DNA of 64,000 nt from an uncultured Pseudomonadota bacterium. Lineage in GTDB: Bacteria > Pseudomonadota > Gammaproteobacteria > Methylococcales > Methylomonadaceae. Location: NCBI GenBank assembly GCA_903870545.1, contig CAIQDI010000013.1, positions 55,701-119,700 on the forward strand. The letters are read 5' to 3'. This document shows, one piece after another, positions 1-9,419 of the stretch. The notes beneath the pieces are model-generated. The model had not been told where the DNA came from. It searched no databases and was given only the letters and a program-made list of their open reading frames with translations. Made by a program: the position numbers and the translations under genes. Numbering within the stretch: position 1 is the stretch's first letter; every line of letters starts with the position of its first letter.

Positions 1-958
1 CTGCCGAAACGCGCGGCAAGTTTAACGCATTCACAGCCTCGCCGGTGCGTAAAAATGTCACCGCTTGTTGAGCAATTTCAACACTGACCGCTAATTGCGC
101 TTCATTTGTCGATGCGCCTAAATGCGGTGTGAAAACGATATTATCTAATTCAAACAACGGCGAATTTGTTGGCGGTTCATTTTCATAAACATCCAACGCC
201 GCACCCGCAATTTGTTTCGTTTTTAACGCTTCATAAAGTGCCGCTTCGTCAATCAAACCACCGCGAGCGCAGTTAATCAGCATCGCTGTCGGTTTCATTT
301 TTTCGAGTTGTGCGGCGTTAATAATATTTTTCGTTTTTTCAATTAACGGACAATGCAACGTCACATAATCAGAACGCAAAATTAACTCGTCCAAACTCAC
401 CGATTCCACGCCCAAATCAGCATAAATTTCAGGCGCAACAAACGGGTCGAACGCGATAACGTGCATTTGTAAACCTGCCGCACGTTGTGAAACCAAACGC
501 CCAATTGTGCCAAAACCCACGATTCCCAACGTTTTACGCGCTATTTCTGAACCGGTTAATTTTGAGCGTTCCCATTTTCCTTCGCGTACCGATTTATCCG
601 CCATCGGCAAATGACGACTCAACGACATCATGTGAGCAATCGCTAATTCTGCGGTGGTCGTGGCATTGGCATCAGGCGTATTCATAACGATTACGCCCAT
701 TTCAGTTGCGGCGGGAATATCCACGTTATCCACACCAATTCCCGCGCGACCAATCAATTTTAAATGTTTCGCCGCTTGCAACACTTTGGATGTGACGACG
801 GTATCGCTGCGAATTAACAGCGCGTCGAAATCGCCGATTTTTGCACACAATTCATCTTCGCTTAAACCCACTTCAAAGTGAATTTGAATGTCCGCTTGTT
901 CTTTTAAATAGTTAATGCCGTCGGCGGCGAGCTTGTCTGAAATCAGGATTTTTTTCAT
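1..958 (-). CDS. serA: D-3-phosphoglycerate dehydrogenase, 3' end beyond the window
   Basis: Reading the minus strand from an ATG at 958 gives an open frame that runs off the left edge. It encodes the first about 319 residues of a D-isomer 2-hydroxyacid dehydrogenase. The protein begins [15 protein letters not shown], has the substrate-domain IRSDT and GRAGIGVDN motifs, then a Rossmann NAD-binding GFGTIGR loop, and INCARGG and TPHLGAST further on. These are typical of SerA, which oxidises 3-phosphoglycerate in the first step of serine synthesis. In a methanotroph serine also feeds one-carbon metabolism. The frame continues past the catalytic domain, so the long form with an ASB/ACT regulatory end is possible, but that part is outside the window. 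Confidence 0.93.
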   Translation of the reverse strand, partial: MKKILISDKLAADGINYLKEQADIQIHFEVGLSEDELCAKIGDFDALLIRSDTVVTSKVLQAAKHLKLIGRAGIGVDNVDIPAATEMGVIVMNTPDANATTTAELAIAHMMSLSRHLPMADKSVREGKWERSKLTGSEIARKTLGIVGFGTIGRLVSQRAAGLQMHVIAFDPFVAPEIYADLGVESVSLDELILRSDYVTLHCPLIEKTKNIINAAQLEKMKPTAMLINCARGGLIDEAALYEALKTKQIAGAALDVYENEPPTNSPLFELDNIVFTPHLGASTNEAQLAVSVEIAQQAVTFLRTGEAVNALNLPRVSA

Positions 959-992
959 AGAAAAATTTTAAGTGTGAGAGTTTAAAAAATCA

Positions 993-2165
993 TTAACCGT
1001 GATAATAACCGGTTGACGCAGGTTTAGTAGCAGGTTTTACCGCTTTAATGACTTTGGCTTTTGTCGAAATCGCTGGTTTTTTTGTCACAACGACTTTTGT
1101 TTTTGGCATAAGTTTTGGTGCTTTCACTTCCACTTTTTTTACCACTGGCGCAATTGCTTTAATCGGTGAAATGACGGGGATTTCAGTTTTTTCTTGCGTA
1201 GCTAAGGCTTCGGCAGCGGCTTCTTCGGGTGAAATAACGCGCTCGTAAATAGCAGTTGGATTACCATCTTGTTTTTCCAATGCTTCTTGCAAAGCTGGTT
1301 GATTAAATTCGGGTAATTCGTTGTTATTGGCTTTTTGAATCAACGCTGCTGCACTTGCTAAACGTTGATCTAACGTGGTTTCTTCGCCTTCTAAATCCGG
1401 ATGCGATTCGACGTAAAGCACGTTATCGAGCCAACCTACTTTTATCGGTTGTTTTACAATATAAACCGGTGTTCCTTCGCTTACCAAATGATAAAGTTGG
1501 TCAATATCTTCAGGATACATTCGCACACAACCGTGCGTAATTTGCATTCCGATACCAAAAATTTTATCAATATCGGTGCCGTGAATTCGATAATCACCGG
1601 GCAAATTCAAATACAGCGCGTAAGCTCCAAGCGGATTATGAATGCCTGCTGGCACAACTTCCGGCAACGGATCACCATTGGCGGCGTGTTCACGACGAAT
1701 CGATTCCGGTGGTCGCCAAACGGGATCTTTTACTTTCTTTTGAATGGTCGTTTTGCCGAGTGGTGTTTTCCAATCTTGTCGCCCCACGCCGTGCGCGAAC
1801 GAATACACTTTCGAGCCATTTTCAGGATAAAAATACATGCGATATTCGGCGATGTTTAACGTAATGCCATCGTGCGGCGAATCAGGCAAAATGCGCTTAT
1901 TCGGCAGCGTAATCACTTGATTTTTTTTGATTAACCAGCGATCTAACTCTTGATTCAAACGAATAATTTCAACTTGCCCCAATGAAAAGCGTCGCGCCAC
2001 ATCGAGCAAGGTCTCATTTTGATCAGCGCGTGTGACGGCAATTTCATTGGGATATTCCGCCACCACCGTTTCGTGTTTAGTAGCGGGTAAATTATAAACA
2101 GTCGCAAAGCTGGGTTGATACAGAAAAATTAAGACTAAAAAACTAACAAGAGCGCGGATTTTCAT
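993..2165 (-). CDS. L,D-transpeptidase (YkuD family) with LysM-like N-terminus
   Basis: The 390-residue protein is exported: it has a hydrophobic signal segment at residues 4-21 ending SFA. Residues about 45-90 look like a LysM peptidoglycan-binding module. Residues about 100-240 are a YkuD catalytic domain with the conserved His (IHGTD) and the active-site THGCVRM, in which Cys is the nucleophile. Family members make 3-3 peptidoglycan cross-links or attach proteins to the wall, as in ErfK/YbiS/YcfS. The last about 60 residues are a Lys/Val/Pro/Ala-rich tail ending in YYHG, an unusual low-complexity extension that could contact the wall or be a linker. It is a single gene on the same strand as serA. 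The exact substrate cannot be told from sequence. Confidence 0.88.
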   Translation of the reverse strand: MKIRALVSFLVLIFLYQPSFATVYNLPATKHETVVAEYPNEIAVTRADQNETLLDVARRFSLGQVEIIRLNQELDRWLIKKNQVITLPNKRILPDSPHDGITLNIAEYRMYFYPENGSKVYSFAHGVGRQDWKTPLGKTTIQKKVKDPVWRPPESIRREHAANGDPLPEVVPAGIHNPLGAYALYLNLPGDYRIHGTDIDKIFGIGMQITHGCVRMYPEDIDQLYHLVSEGTPVYIVKQPIKVGWLDNVLYVESHPDLEGEETTLDQRLASAAALIQKANNNELPEFNQPALQEALEKQDGNPTAIYERVISPEEAAAEALATQEKTEIPVISPIKAIAPVVKKVEVKAPKLMPKTKVVVTKKPAISTKAKVIKAVKPATKPASTGYYHG

Positions 2166-2268
2166 TAAAATAAAAACTCAATAAACAAAGGGATAATTAA
2201 AAAAATTGAGCCATTTTAGCAATAAAAACAGGTTCCGTCTTAACTTTAAACAGCACAATTTTGTGAAA

Positions 2269-2943
2269 TCAAAACGGCAAAAAATCCAAACTGTGTGAAC
2301 CTGCGCTTAATAATACTGACAGTGATGGCGTTGCCCAATACAAAAAAATCGTCAACAAGGACATTAACGCCGACGACGGAATATTCTTATAATTGAACAG
2401 TTTTAATGCGGTGCCGAAAGATTTTTTCATGCGACGATTCGACAAATCAACGCTGTACATTTCATCCAATAGCAAATGCACCAAAAAACCAAATCCCAGA
2501 AAAAATCCGTTTAACCACGCATAATTTGTTGTTTGTTTAAACGCATAATGACTGACACAAACCATCAATAAGGCAAAAAATATCAATGCTAAAACCGAAT
2601 GAAAAATGCCGCGATGCACGGTAAATCGTTTAATTGAGGCTAAAACTAAAAATCGGGTGAGCCAATAAATCCCACCCGCCAACAATAACGCCTGATATGC
2701 GGCGACGTAATTTTTTAACGCTGATAAAACGGCGGTTGCTGACAATAATGCCAGCACGTTAAACAATAATCTGACCGGTTTAGAATTCACCGCATCCACA
2801 TCCGGCAACATTCCGCCCACAATCCCGAGAAAAATTAACCACGGTGCGTGCGAGAAATCCATCACGTTTAAATTTACGCCCAACACCGCCAAGATGCTGC
2901 TACTGCTGGCGGCAATCGAAAGGTGCATATTGAAATTTGCCAT
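2269..2943 (-). CDS. YdjM-like membrane-bound metal-dependent hydrolase (DUF457)
   Basis: This 224-residue integral membrane protein has about five or six hydrophobic segments. It carries the hallmarks of the YdjM/DUF457 family: GGMLPDVDA near residue 44, a conserved HRGIFHS around residue 111 and HLLLDEM near residue 157. The Asp and His residues probably bind a metal. In E. coli ydjM is LexA-regulated and its reaction is unknown. No LexA box was identified here. The gene lies 2 bp downstream of the heme A synthase gene on the same strand, so it is probably co-transcribed with it. Confidence 0.78.
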   Translation of the reverse strand: MANFNMHLSIAASSSSILAVLGVNLNVMDFSHAPWLIFLGIVGGMLPDVDAVNSKPVRLLFNVLALLSATAVLSALKNYVAAYQALLLAGGIYWLTRFLVLASIKRFTVHRGIFHSVLALIFFALLMVCVSHYAFKQTTNYAWLNGFFLGFGFLVHLLLDEMYSVDLSNRRMKKSFGTALKLFNYKNIPSSALMSLLTIFLYWATPSLSVLLSAGSHSLDFLPF

Positions 2944-2945
2944 GT

Positions 2946-3920
2946 TTAAACTGCGATTTTTTGCGAGCTATAACGTAACGCCATCCACATAAAAAATTGC
3001 GTTCCCAAAATCAAATTCGCCATCAATAAATGAATCGGTTGTGCGACCGGTGGCATTCCCAAACGATCCAAACTCACGCCCGCTAAAATCGCGGTCACAA
3101 TCAACCCAAATAGCAAAAATCCAGCACGAACTAACGGGTGATTTTTTGCCACATTTTTCCGAAGTTGCCACACCAGCCACGCATTAGTAAATAAAATCAG
3201 CGACGAAAACGACCGATGCACATAAAAAATAATCGGAAAATCGTCGCGCCAAAATTGCCGATCAACTGAAACCAGTTCGTGCGAAATAAAATCCACCGCC
3301 TGACGCACTTGAGTTCCCATCACGATTTGCACCAACGTCATGCCGATGACAACCAGCAAAACTGTTTTAAATTTTGGCGGCAAATTCACTAAATCAATCG
3401 GCACGAATGAATCACGTTGCGAGCGCGTAATCGTATAAATCAACAGAGCGACAATCATGAGCGCGACAATCATGTGAATGGTAATTTTAAGCGGATTTAA
3501 ATTGCTGGAAACTACCGTTGAGCCAAGCCAGCCTTGAAATCCAACCAATAAAAATGCCGTTATCGCTAAATAAAAAACAGGTTTGTCAGTCTTTAAATAA
3601 ATTCGCGATGACCACGCTGTTAAGAAAATCAAAAAACCAATCGTCACGCCAACCAACCGATTGGTGTATTCCGTCCACGTTTTAATCGGATTAAATTGCG
3701 TATTTTCATAACCCCGTTGAGCGTAAATTTCGTGATAATTTGCCGGCAATTGCGCTTCTGAAGTCGGTGGAATCCATTGCCCAAAACAAGTGGGCCAATC
3801 GGGACAACCCATTCCCGCGCCCGAAGCCCTCACAATGCCACCCGCTAAAATCACCAAATAAACCGCGCAAATCGTCAACATTCCCAGTCGCCGAAAACGT
3901 AAGGCAGCCGCGTCGTTCAT
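2946..3920 (-). CDS. ctaA: heme A synthase (COX15/CtaA family)
   Basis: A polytopic membrane protein of 324 residues, which converts heme O to heme A for aa3-type cytochrome oxidases. Visible signatures are the N-terminal GGIVRASGAGMGCPDWPTC segment, TEYTNRLVG with a conserved His/Asn environment, the helix pair with KITIHM, and the C-terminal VYVHRSFSS-like IFYVHRS and QPIHLLMAN motifs with heme-ligand histidines. An upstream ATG at 4004 would add 28 residues. The start at 3920 was chosen because it gives MNDAAALRFRR just ahead of the first helix and makes a 4-bp ATGA overlap with the stop of ygfZ, typical of translational coupling. Confidence 0.92.
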   Translation of the reverse strand: MNDAAALRFRRLGMLTICAVYLVILAGGIVRASGAGMGCPDWPTCFGQWIPPTSEAQLPANYHEIYAQRGYENTQFNPIKTWTEYTNRLVGVTIGFLIFLTAWSSRIYLKTDKPVFYLAITAFLLVGFQGWLGSTVVSSNLNPLKITIHMIVALMIVALLIYTITRSQRDSFVPIDLVNLPPKFKTVLLVVIGMTLVQIVMGTQVRQAVDFISHELVSVDRQFWRDDFPIIFYVHRSFSSLILFTNAWLVWQLRKNVAKNHPLVRAGFLLFGLIVTAILAGVSLDRLGMPPVAQPIHLLMANLILGTQFFMWMALRYSSQKIAV

Positions 3921-4567
3921 AAAATCCCCACGAGAGTTAAAATATCTTGCGTTGGCAGATTTAATCGCAACGCTGAGTTTTGTGCTTCGACGTGCAATAC
4001 ACATTGAACCAAACCGTTTTGCGCGACTAAAACATTACCAACCGTCGCGCTACTTTCATCAAGAATTGAACAATTCGGCGCAATTTCCAATTCCGTTTCA
4101 CAACGCGCCATAAACAAACGCCGTTTCACTTCGCCCAAATAATGCGTCCGCGCCACAATTTCCTGTCCGGTGTAACAACCTTTAGTGAAACTGATTCCGC
4201 CTAACGTGTCTAAATTCAGCCATTGCGGAATAAACTGTTCGCTGGTTTCAGGGCAAAGCCACGGCATATTTTCAGGCAAATCAAACGCGGGTAAATCAGT
4301 TTCAGTGATTTCAACTTTGGCGCGTAATTTATAACGTTGTAAGCGTTCTTGAATCGTAGGCAAAAGTGATTTTGGCAACACCAACAAAAACCCCTTTTCA
4401 GCTTTAAGCAAAATAAACGTTGAAATGACGCGCCCTTTTGCATTACAAAACGCGCCACAACCCGTTTTATTCTCGTTAATTTCGTTTACATCGCAGGTTG
4501 TTTGACCTTGTAAAAACGCGGCGGCATCGTCACCCGTTATAGCTAACACACTTAAATTATTCAACAT
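3917..4567 (-). CDS. ygfZ: YgfZ/GcvT-like folate-binding Fe-S maintenance protein
   Basis: The 216-residue protein has the near-diagnostic KGCYTGQE motif around residue 130, whose Cys is essential in E. coli YgfZ. It also has the N-terminal GDDAAAFLQGQTTCDV region of the aminomethyltransferase fold. YgfZ uses tetrahydrofolate to help repair or assemble certain Fe-S enzymes, such as MiaB. The protein is clearly shorter than E. coli YgfZ (about 326 residues); the middle and C-terminal parts are compact. It overlaps folA by 7 bp upstream and ctaA by 4 bp downstream, so a folate enzyme and a folate-dependent protein sit in one operon. Confidence 0.9.
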   Translation of the reverse strand: MLNNLSVLAITGDDAAAFLQGQTTCDVNEINENKTGCGAFCNAKGRVISTFILLKAEKGFLLVLPKSLLPTIQERLQRYKLRAKVEITETDLPAFDLPENMPWLCPETSEQFIPQWLNLDTLGGISFTKGCYTGQEIVARTHYLGEVKRRLFMARCETELEIAPNCSILDESSATVGNVLVAQNGLVQCVLHVEAQNSALRLNLPTQDILTLVGIL

Positions 4568-5055
4568 TCACGTTTCTCCAACGTTAAAAACTGGTAAGTA
4601 AAATCAACATTTTCATCGTCCGTCACGCGCTCACACGCTATTTCATTCCAATCATTAAAATCAATCTCAGGAAAAAAGGTGTCACCTTCAAATTCGGCTT
4701 GAATGTCGGTTAAATAAAGTCGCTCCGCCAACGGCAACGCCATTTCATAAAGTGTCGAGCCACCGATAATAAATAATTCTTCGCTCACATTTTGCGCGGC
4801 ATTTAACGCCGTTTCAAGCGAATTAAAAACTAAACACCCTTCGGGCTGATAACCCAAATTATGACTTAAAATCATATTGGTGCGCCCAATTAACGGTTTG
4901 CCAATCGATTCAAACGTTTTGCGCCCCATTAAAATCGGCGCGTTCATCGTAATGGCGCGAAAACGTTTTAAATCAGCGGATAAATGCCACGGCATTTTGT
5001 TATTACGTCCGATAACGCGGTTTGCCGACATGGCGACAATAAGTGATATTTTCAA
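4561..5055 (-). CDS. folA: dihydrofolate reductase
   Basis: The 164-residue protein matches the normal length of bacterial type I DHFR. It begins MKISLIVAMSANRVIGRNN. It has the MPWHLSADLKRFR segment with the catalytic acidic residue, the GRKTFESIG cofactor motif and the IIGGSTLYE glycine pair. It reduces dihydrofolate with NADPH for thymidylate, purine and one-carbon metabolism. It is the first gene of the folA-ygfZ-ctaA-ydjM-like group on the minus strand. The divergent asparaginase gene starts 62 bp away, so both promoters must lie in that short space. Confidence 0.95.
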   Translation of the reverse strand: MKISLIVAMSANRVIGRNNKMPWHLSADLKRFRAITMNAPILMGRKTFESIGKPLIGRTNMILSHNLGYQPEGCLVFNSLETALNAAQNVSEELFIIGGSTLYEMALPLAERLYLTDIQAEFEGDTFFPEIDFNDWNEIACERVTDDENVDFTYQFLTLEKREC

Positions 5056-5117
5056 TTTGATACAACGCTTGTTATGCTTTAAGAATGGCTAATTTTAATG
5101 CAAAAAAGGTAATGATA

Positions 5118-6092
5118 ATGAAAAAAATTCTAGTGATATTGACGGGCGGCACGATTGGTTCAAGCATTCATAATGGCGCAATTAACACCGACGAAAACAC
5201 GTCTTTTCTGTTATTAACGCAATTTAAACAACGCTATCCGAATGCTGATGTGACGTTTACGACGTTGCAACCGTATCAAATTCTGAGCGAAAATCTTTCC
5301 CCGAAAGTGTGGACAACGTTAATTACTACGATTGAAAACGCGACTCCAGAAAACTACGACGGTATTATTGTCACGCATGGAACAGACACGTTAGCGTACA
5401 CGTCGGCGGCATTAGCGTTTTATTTTCACGCGCTGAACGTGCCGATTTTTCTCGTTTCAAGCCAATTTCCATTGAGCAATATAAACGCGAATGGCTTGGA
5501 TAATTTTAGTTTTGCGATTGAAAAAATGACGACTGAAAATTTAACCGGTGTTTTTGTGCCTTATCGAAATCCGTCGGAAGAATTTGTGACATTACATTCT
5601 GCGGCACGATTGACGTGTTCACCGCAATTGAGCAGTAATTTTTTTAGCGTGGAAAATGTGAATTTAGTTCCGAAAACCCTTTTTAACGCTGCTCTCAAAC
5701 CCCAATTTTCAGAACGAATTTTAATGATTAAACCGTATCCTGCATTGAATTACGATTATTTTGATTTAACAAATGTTGATGCCGTTTTACACGATTTGTA
5801 TCATTCTGGCACGGCTTGTACGACACTGGAATGGGGCAAAAATCGTTCATTATTAACGTTTATAACACGCTGTCAAATGCACAATGTGGCGATTTATCTT
5901 GCGCCTATTTTTAAATCAAATGACGCTTATCAATCAACACTGGAATTAGTAAATAGTGGCGCGACGATGCTTTGGAATATGACAATTGAAGCATCTTATG
6001 TGAAATTATCATTAGCTTATGGTAACTTTATGGATGAAACAAAGGTTGTTTCATTCATGCAGCAAAATTTGGCTGGTGAAAGCATTAAATAA
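5118..6092 (+). CDS. L-asparaginase (asparaginase/glutaminase family)
   Basis: The protein starts MKKILVILTGGTIGSS with the first catalytic Thr in the TGGTIG motif. The second active-site motif THGTDTLAYT sits near residue 90. Both are diagnostic for the family that hydrolyses asparagine to aspartate and ammonia. A longer frame starts at 5085, but the ATG at 5118 is preceded by an AGGT-containing site and lines up with the usual N-terminus. No signal peptide is seen, so the enzyme is probably cytoplasmic (type I-like). The C-terminal half (about residues 190-320) diverges from the best-known members but keeps an isomerase-like small domain. Confidence 0.85.
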   Translation: MKKILVILTGGTIGSSIHNGAINTDENTSFLLLTQFKQRYPNADVTFTTLQPYQILSENLSPKVWTTLITTIENATPENYDGIIVTHGTDTLAYTSAALAFYFHALNVPIFLVSSQFPLSNINANGLDNFSFAIEKMTTENLTGVFVPYRNPSEEFVTLHSAARLTCSPQLSSNFFSVENVNLVPKTLFNAALKPQFSERILMIKPYPALNYDYFDLTNVDAVLHDLYHSGTACTTLEWGKNRSLLTFITRCQMHNVAIYLAPIFKSNDAYQSTLELVNSGATMLWNMTIEASYVKLSLAYGNFMDETKVVSFMQQNLAGESIK

Positions 6093-6107
6093 AAATTTGG
6101 AGAAGGT

Positions 6108-6290
6108 ATGCCCGCAACGATAGAAAAAGTCTGTGAATCAAATGGCGTAATTGTTTATCGAGTCACCATGAAATTGGCAAATGGTAGTACGAAGGTTGAG
6201 AATTTTGCACGATTATTTGATGCCCAAAAACGTGTTCGGCAGTTTGAAGACGAGAGTAAAAAAGGTGCGATAGGCAATCATTACACTTAA
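6108..6290 (+). CDS. small hypothetical protein, 60 residues
   Basis: A short frame with a very good ribosome site (GGAGAAGGT directly before the ATG), 15 bp after the asparaginase stop, so probably in the same transcript. The product is soluble, mixed charge, with an amphipathic C-terminal helix (ARLFDAQKRVRQFEDESKK). No family was recognised. The N-terminal half could form a small beta-sheet (EKVCESNGVIVYRVTMKLANG). The ribosome site and the terminator hairpin just downstream support it as a real gene. Confidence 0.55.
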   Translation: MPATIEKVCESNGVIVYRVTMKLANGSTKVENFARLFDAQKRVRQFEDESKKGAIGNHYT

Positions 6291-6304
6291 ATATCGTCGA
6301 TATG

Positions 6305-6343
6305 GTTACGCCGCATCAATTTAAAAAATTGGCGCGGCGTAAT
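6305..6343. terminator. hairpin between convergent genes
   Basis: An inverted repeat with arms TTACGCCGC and GCGGCGTAA plus an inner CAATTT/AAATTG pairing lies between the convergent ends of the 60-residue gene and the secreted protein at 6369. It probably ends transcription from the left; T-runs lie further downstream rather than directly next to the stem. Confidence 0.55.
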
Positions 6344-6368
6344 GTTTTAAAGATTTTTTGAAACAGGC

Positions 6369-6764
6369 TTATTTGTGCGCTGCGTCGTAAATTTCTCTCA
6401 TTTCTTTTACATAAACAGAAGCCGCTTTAATCGCAATCACTGCTTCTGACATATTGTCTTGCGTTGCAGCTTCACGAGCCGCACTCAATTTGTCATTTAA
6501 TTTTTGACGTAAACGTTCCGTTTGTTCATAACGGAATTCTTTTTGTAATTGACGTGCTTCAGAAACTGCAGTGATGAATGCTGCTTTATCGCCTTTTTCA
6601 GCAATCGTCACAGCTTCTTCAATTTTTGCAGCAGTATTAGTCGCGGCTAATTTTACTTCCGCATTTTTGTCTTTGTGTTCTTCAGCTGCGAACGCAGGAG
6701 CTGAAACCGCTGCAAATGCAGCAACAATAGCAGTTGATAAGACGATTTTTTTAAAAATATTCAT
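6369..6764 (-). CDS. small secreted all-helical protein
   Basis: The 131-residue protein has a clear Sec signal peptide with a hydrophobic core and SAPAFAA cleavage region at about residues 20-27. The mature part is rich in Ala, Glu, Lys and Arg and is predicted by eye to be two to four long helices, resembling periplasmic four-helix proteins such as cytochrome b562-like or metal-binding helical proteins. No CxxCH heme site is present. It stands alone, upstream of and divergent from the HupE-TonB operon. Function is unknown. Confidence 0.7.
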   Translation of the reverse strand: MNIFKKIVLSTAIVAAFAAVSAPAFAAEEHKDKNAEVKLAATNTAAKIEEAVTIAEKGDKAAFITAVSEARQLQKEFRYEQTERLRQKLNDKLSAAREAATQDNMSEAVIAIKAASVYVKEMREIYDAAHK

Positions 6765-6964
6765 TGGGTTCCTTAAATGTGAAAAGACGTGGTTTTTTCT
6801 TTAACCTACTTTTAAACTAGGTAAAGAAGTTGGCATTATACGCAACCACCACAGAAAAAAAAGCGTTGATTCAAGGTTTATCGGTGTTATCTACAATTGG
6901 ATAAACCCAAAAAGCCGCGTAGAATGCCCACATTTCAAACTTTAACGAGCTATCTCATTTTTTC

Positions 6965-7948
6965 ATGCCATTAAAAACAACCTTTATAAAACGATTATTA
7001 CTGTCTACCGCTCTATTGTTGCTCGCGATAGCGTGGTTTTATGGGCGGTTAACCGATATAAAAATGGTTGATTTAACTAGCGGGTTTTCACATCCACTGG
7101 ATGGATGGGATCATTTGGTGACGATGTTGGCAGTGGGTATTTGGGCAGCACAATTACGGGGCAAAGCGTTTTGGTTGCTACCACTAACATTTGTCAGCGT
7201 GATGAGTTTGGGCGGATTTTCGGGCGCGGCAAAATACTTAGCCGTTCCGAGTGCGGAAGTTTTGATTCTATTATCCTGCTTAGTTTTTAGCGTGTTAATA
7301 ATTCGTAAGATTCGTTTCGACACCAAAATTAACGTGTTAATCGTAGCATTTTTTGCTTTTTTTCACGGTTACGCCCACGGGCAAGAAATTTCAGCATCCG
7401 CCAGTTTAATTTCTTACACGCTGGGTTTTATGGTAGCCACGCTTTTATTACACGGTGCCGGAATTTTAGTGGCGAAAGTCATTTTTTTCTCCATTACCTT
7501 TTTTATTGCACAAGCGTTAAACGTGATAGTTCCAACGGAATCAGCAAAAATAGTTGTCACGAATTACTCACAAATTGTACAAAACGATATTCAACAAATT
7601 GAAACAAAATCGATTGAAAAACCACCGCTAATAAATTATTCGCCGCAATGGCTCAATTTATCGTTGCCGCTGAAATCCATTTTTCATTTTTTCACATTCG
7701 CAAAAACGTATTTCGTTTTGTGTGCGTTATTACTCGTTTTCAGTGTTTCACAATTTGTTTGCTACGTTTTTTATATAAAACAACGACATGATTCTATTTT
7801 TTGTTCAAAATTCCTTGCTTATTGTTTCAAAAACCCGCGTTATCTCTCAATTTTTTCCGTGCCTCAACCTTCCAAATTTAATCTACTCAATCCACTATTT
7901 TTAGGTGGTTATTTTCGTGCGCCCAAAATTTCTAAAATAATTTTATGA
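6965..7948 (+). CDS. HupE/UreJ-like metal permease with extended C-terminus
   Basis: The protein has an N-terminal hydrophobic helix and then the HupE/UreJ signatures: HPLDGWDH near residue 43, FFAFFHGYAHGQE near 133 and LLLHGAG near 158. These histidine/aspartate motifs are thought to pass nickel or cobalt across the membrane. Typical HupE proteins are about 200 residues; this one is 327. The extra part is a hydrophilic loop of about 55 residues, another membrane helix and a basic tail. It is the first gene of the TonB operon and overlaps tonB by 4 bp, so it is likely an inner-membrane partner of the outer-membrane receptor. The metal is not fixed by sequence; Ni, Co and, in a methanotroph, Cu are candidates. 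Confidence 0.72.
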   Translation: MPLKTTFIKRLLLSTALLLLAIAWFYGRLTDIKMVDLTSGFSHPLDGWDHLVTMLAVGIWAAQLRGKAFWLLPLTFVSVMSLGGFSGAAKYLAVPSAEVLILLSCLVFSVLIIRKIRFDTKINVLIVAFFAFFHGYAHGQEISASASLISYTLGFMVATLLLHGAGILVAKVIFFSITFFIAQALNVIVPTESAKIVVTNYSQIVQNDIQQIETKSIEKPPLINYSPQWLNLSLPLKSIFHFFTFAKTYFVLCALLLVFSVSQFVCYVFYIKQRHDSIFCSKFLAYCFKNPRYLSIFSVPQPSKFNLLNPLFLGGYFRAPKISKIIL

Positions 7949-8748
7949 CAGCAATAAATATGACATCTTCAAGCGATTTTGTTTTTGCAGCCCGAAACAA
8001 TAAATGTAAAAAACCACGCCAAATCGCAACGCTTTTATTCGTGTTAGTTGTGACTTTGCATGGTGTATTAACGTTTCATTTACTGACTTCATCAAAAGAC
8101 GCGCCTAAAAAATCGCCCGTGATTATGGAAATTGCAATGGTGACATTACCAAAACCTGAACCACCAAAACCCATCATTAAAGAGCCGCCACCTCCGCTGC
8201 TCGTAGCAAAACCTGTGGTAAAAAAGGAAATTGTGAAACCAAAACCGATTGTAAAACCCGTACCGGTGAAACAAATCACGCCACCCAAACCTGTTTTACA
8301 ACCGAAAATTTTAACAACAGTCTCAGAAAATGCCGAAGTCAGCATTCCAAAATTTGAAGCTGCGCCCACTTTCACGCCAGCTGCGCCAGTTCAAACCGTT
8401 GCGAAAGCGGTTAGCAAACCTACTGAAACAACATCGGAAAGTAATGAAAGTAGCGCAAGTTCAGGTGGAACGTGCGAAAACTGCGACAGCATCGAAAAAC
8501 GTTTGCAACGCCGTTATGCACGACGTAATTTTGCGGGTTCTGTTTCGTTCACATTTACGATTGCTGAAGATGGCAAAGTGCAAAACGCTACCGTTAAAAA
8601 CGCTGAACCTGCTGATATGTTTGATGACGACGTACTTTCTGAAGTTAAAGAAAGTTTAATGGAAATGGAATTCGAGCCAAAAATCGTGAACGGAAAAGCC
8701 GTGAGTTTCAAAGGCAACAAAACAATTAAATTTCAACCACCCAAATAA
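7945..8748 (+). CDS. tonB: TonB energy-transducing protein
   Basis: The 267-residue protein has the TonB plan: a short cytoplasmic end, one membrane anchor near residues 27-48, a long Pro/Lys-rich periplasmic spacer (many PKP and KPV units, residues about 68-125), and a C-terminal domain from about 180 with the RRYARRNFAGSVSFTF and KVQNATVKNAEP segments. It couples the proton motive force, through ExbB/ExbD, to outer-membrane receptors. Between spacer and end domain is a GTCENCDS segment with a CxxC pair, not common in TonB. Translation is probably coupled to the HupE-like gene through an ATGA overlap. Confidence 0.9.
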   Translation: MTAINMTSSSDFVFAARNNKCKKPRQIATLLFVLVVTLHGVLTFHLLTSSKDAPKKSPVIMEIAMVTLPKPEPPKPIIKEPPPPLLVAKPVVKKEIVKPKPIVKPVPVKQITPPKPVLQPKILTTVSENAEVSIPKFEAAPTFTPAAPVQTVAKAVSKPTETTSESNESSASSGGTCENCDSIEKRLQRRYARRNFAGSVSFTFTIAEDGKVQNATVKNAEPADMFDDDVLSEVKESLMEMEFEPKIVNGKAVSFKGNKTIKFQPPK

Positions 8749-8759
8749 AGGAAACAAAA

Positions 8760-9410
8760 ATGACCGAATCAATGACCCATTACGTTATCGACGCGACGTT
8801 TTATACGCTGATGATTTTTTCAGTGCTGACGTGGACCATGATTTTTTACAAAATTTGGCAATTCATGTCGAACAATCGTCAAAACAACGTGTTTAACGAA
8901 GCATTTTGGAACACGCAAAATATCGAACACGCCCGTCGTTTACCTGACGAAATCTTCAAAGGCACGCAAGCGCATTTGGCGTATGAAGGCTTATTTTGGC
9001 TGGACGAATATCAACGTTTGCGCGGCAAAAGTTTCAAATATGCAGGTAATCCCAATGAATTACTTGAACACACTTTGCGCGGACAATTGCAAAAAGAGCA
9101 ACATACGCTTGAAAGCGGTTTGACCTTGTTGGCGAGTATCGGCAGCACCGCGCCGTTTGTAGGTTTGTTCGGAACGGTGATGGGAATTATGCACGCGATG
9201 CACGATATTACGGCGAGCGGTTCAACCAGTTTAGACGTTGTCGCGGGACCAATCGGTGACGCGCTCGTTGCAACCGCAATCGGTATCGCTGTCGCGGTGC
9301 CTGCGGTGTTGGCGTACAACTTCTTTTTGCGTCGCGTGAAATCACAACGTCAACAATTAGAAAGTTTTGTCGCGCATTTCTTGCTCGTCGCTGATTTACC
9401 AACGAATTAG
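8760..9410 (+). CDS. exbB: ExbB-like proton channel subunit
   Basis: The 216-residue MotA/TolQ/ExbB family protein has one helix near the N-terminus and two at the C-terminal half. The conserved GLTLLASIGSTAPFVGLFGTV segment and the PIGDALVATAIGIAVAVPAVLAYN helix are typical. With ExbD it forms the proton-driven motor for TonB. It sits 11 bp after tonB with an AAGGAAAC ribosome site and 9 bp before exbD. Confidence 0.93.
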   Translation: MTESMTHYVIDATFYTLMIFSVLTWTMIFYKIWQFMSNNRQNNVFNEAFWNTQNIEHARRLPDEIFKGTQAHLAYEGLFWLDEYQRLRGKSFKYAGNPNELLEHTLRGQLQKEQHTLESGLTLLASIGSTAPFVGLFGTVMGIMHAMHDITASGSTSLDVVAGPIGDALVATAIGIAVAVPAVLAYNFFLRRVKSQRQQLESFVAHFLLVADLPTN

Positions 9411-9419
9411 GAGGTTTTT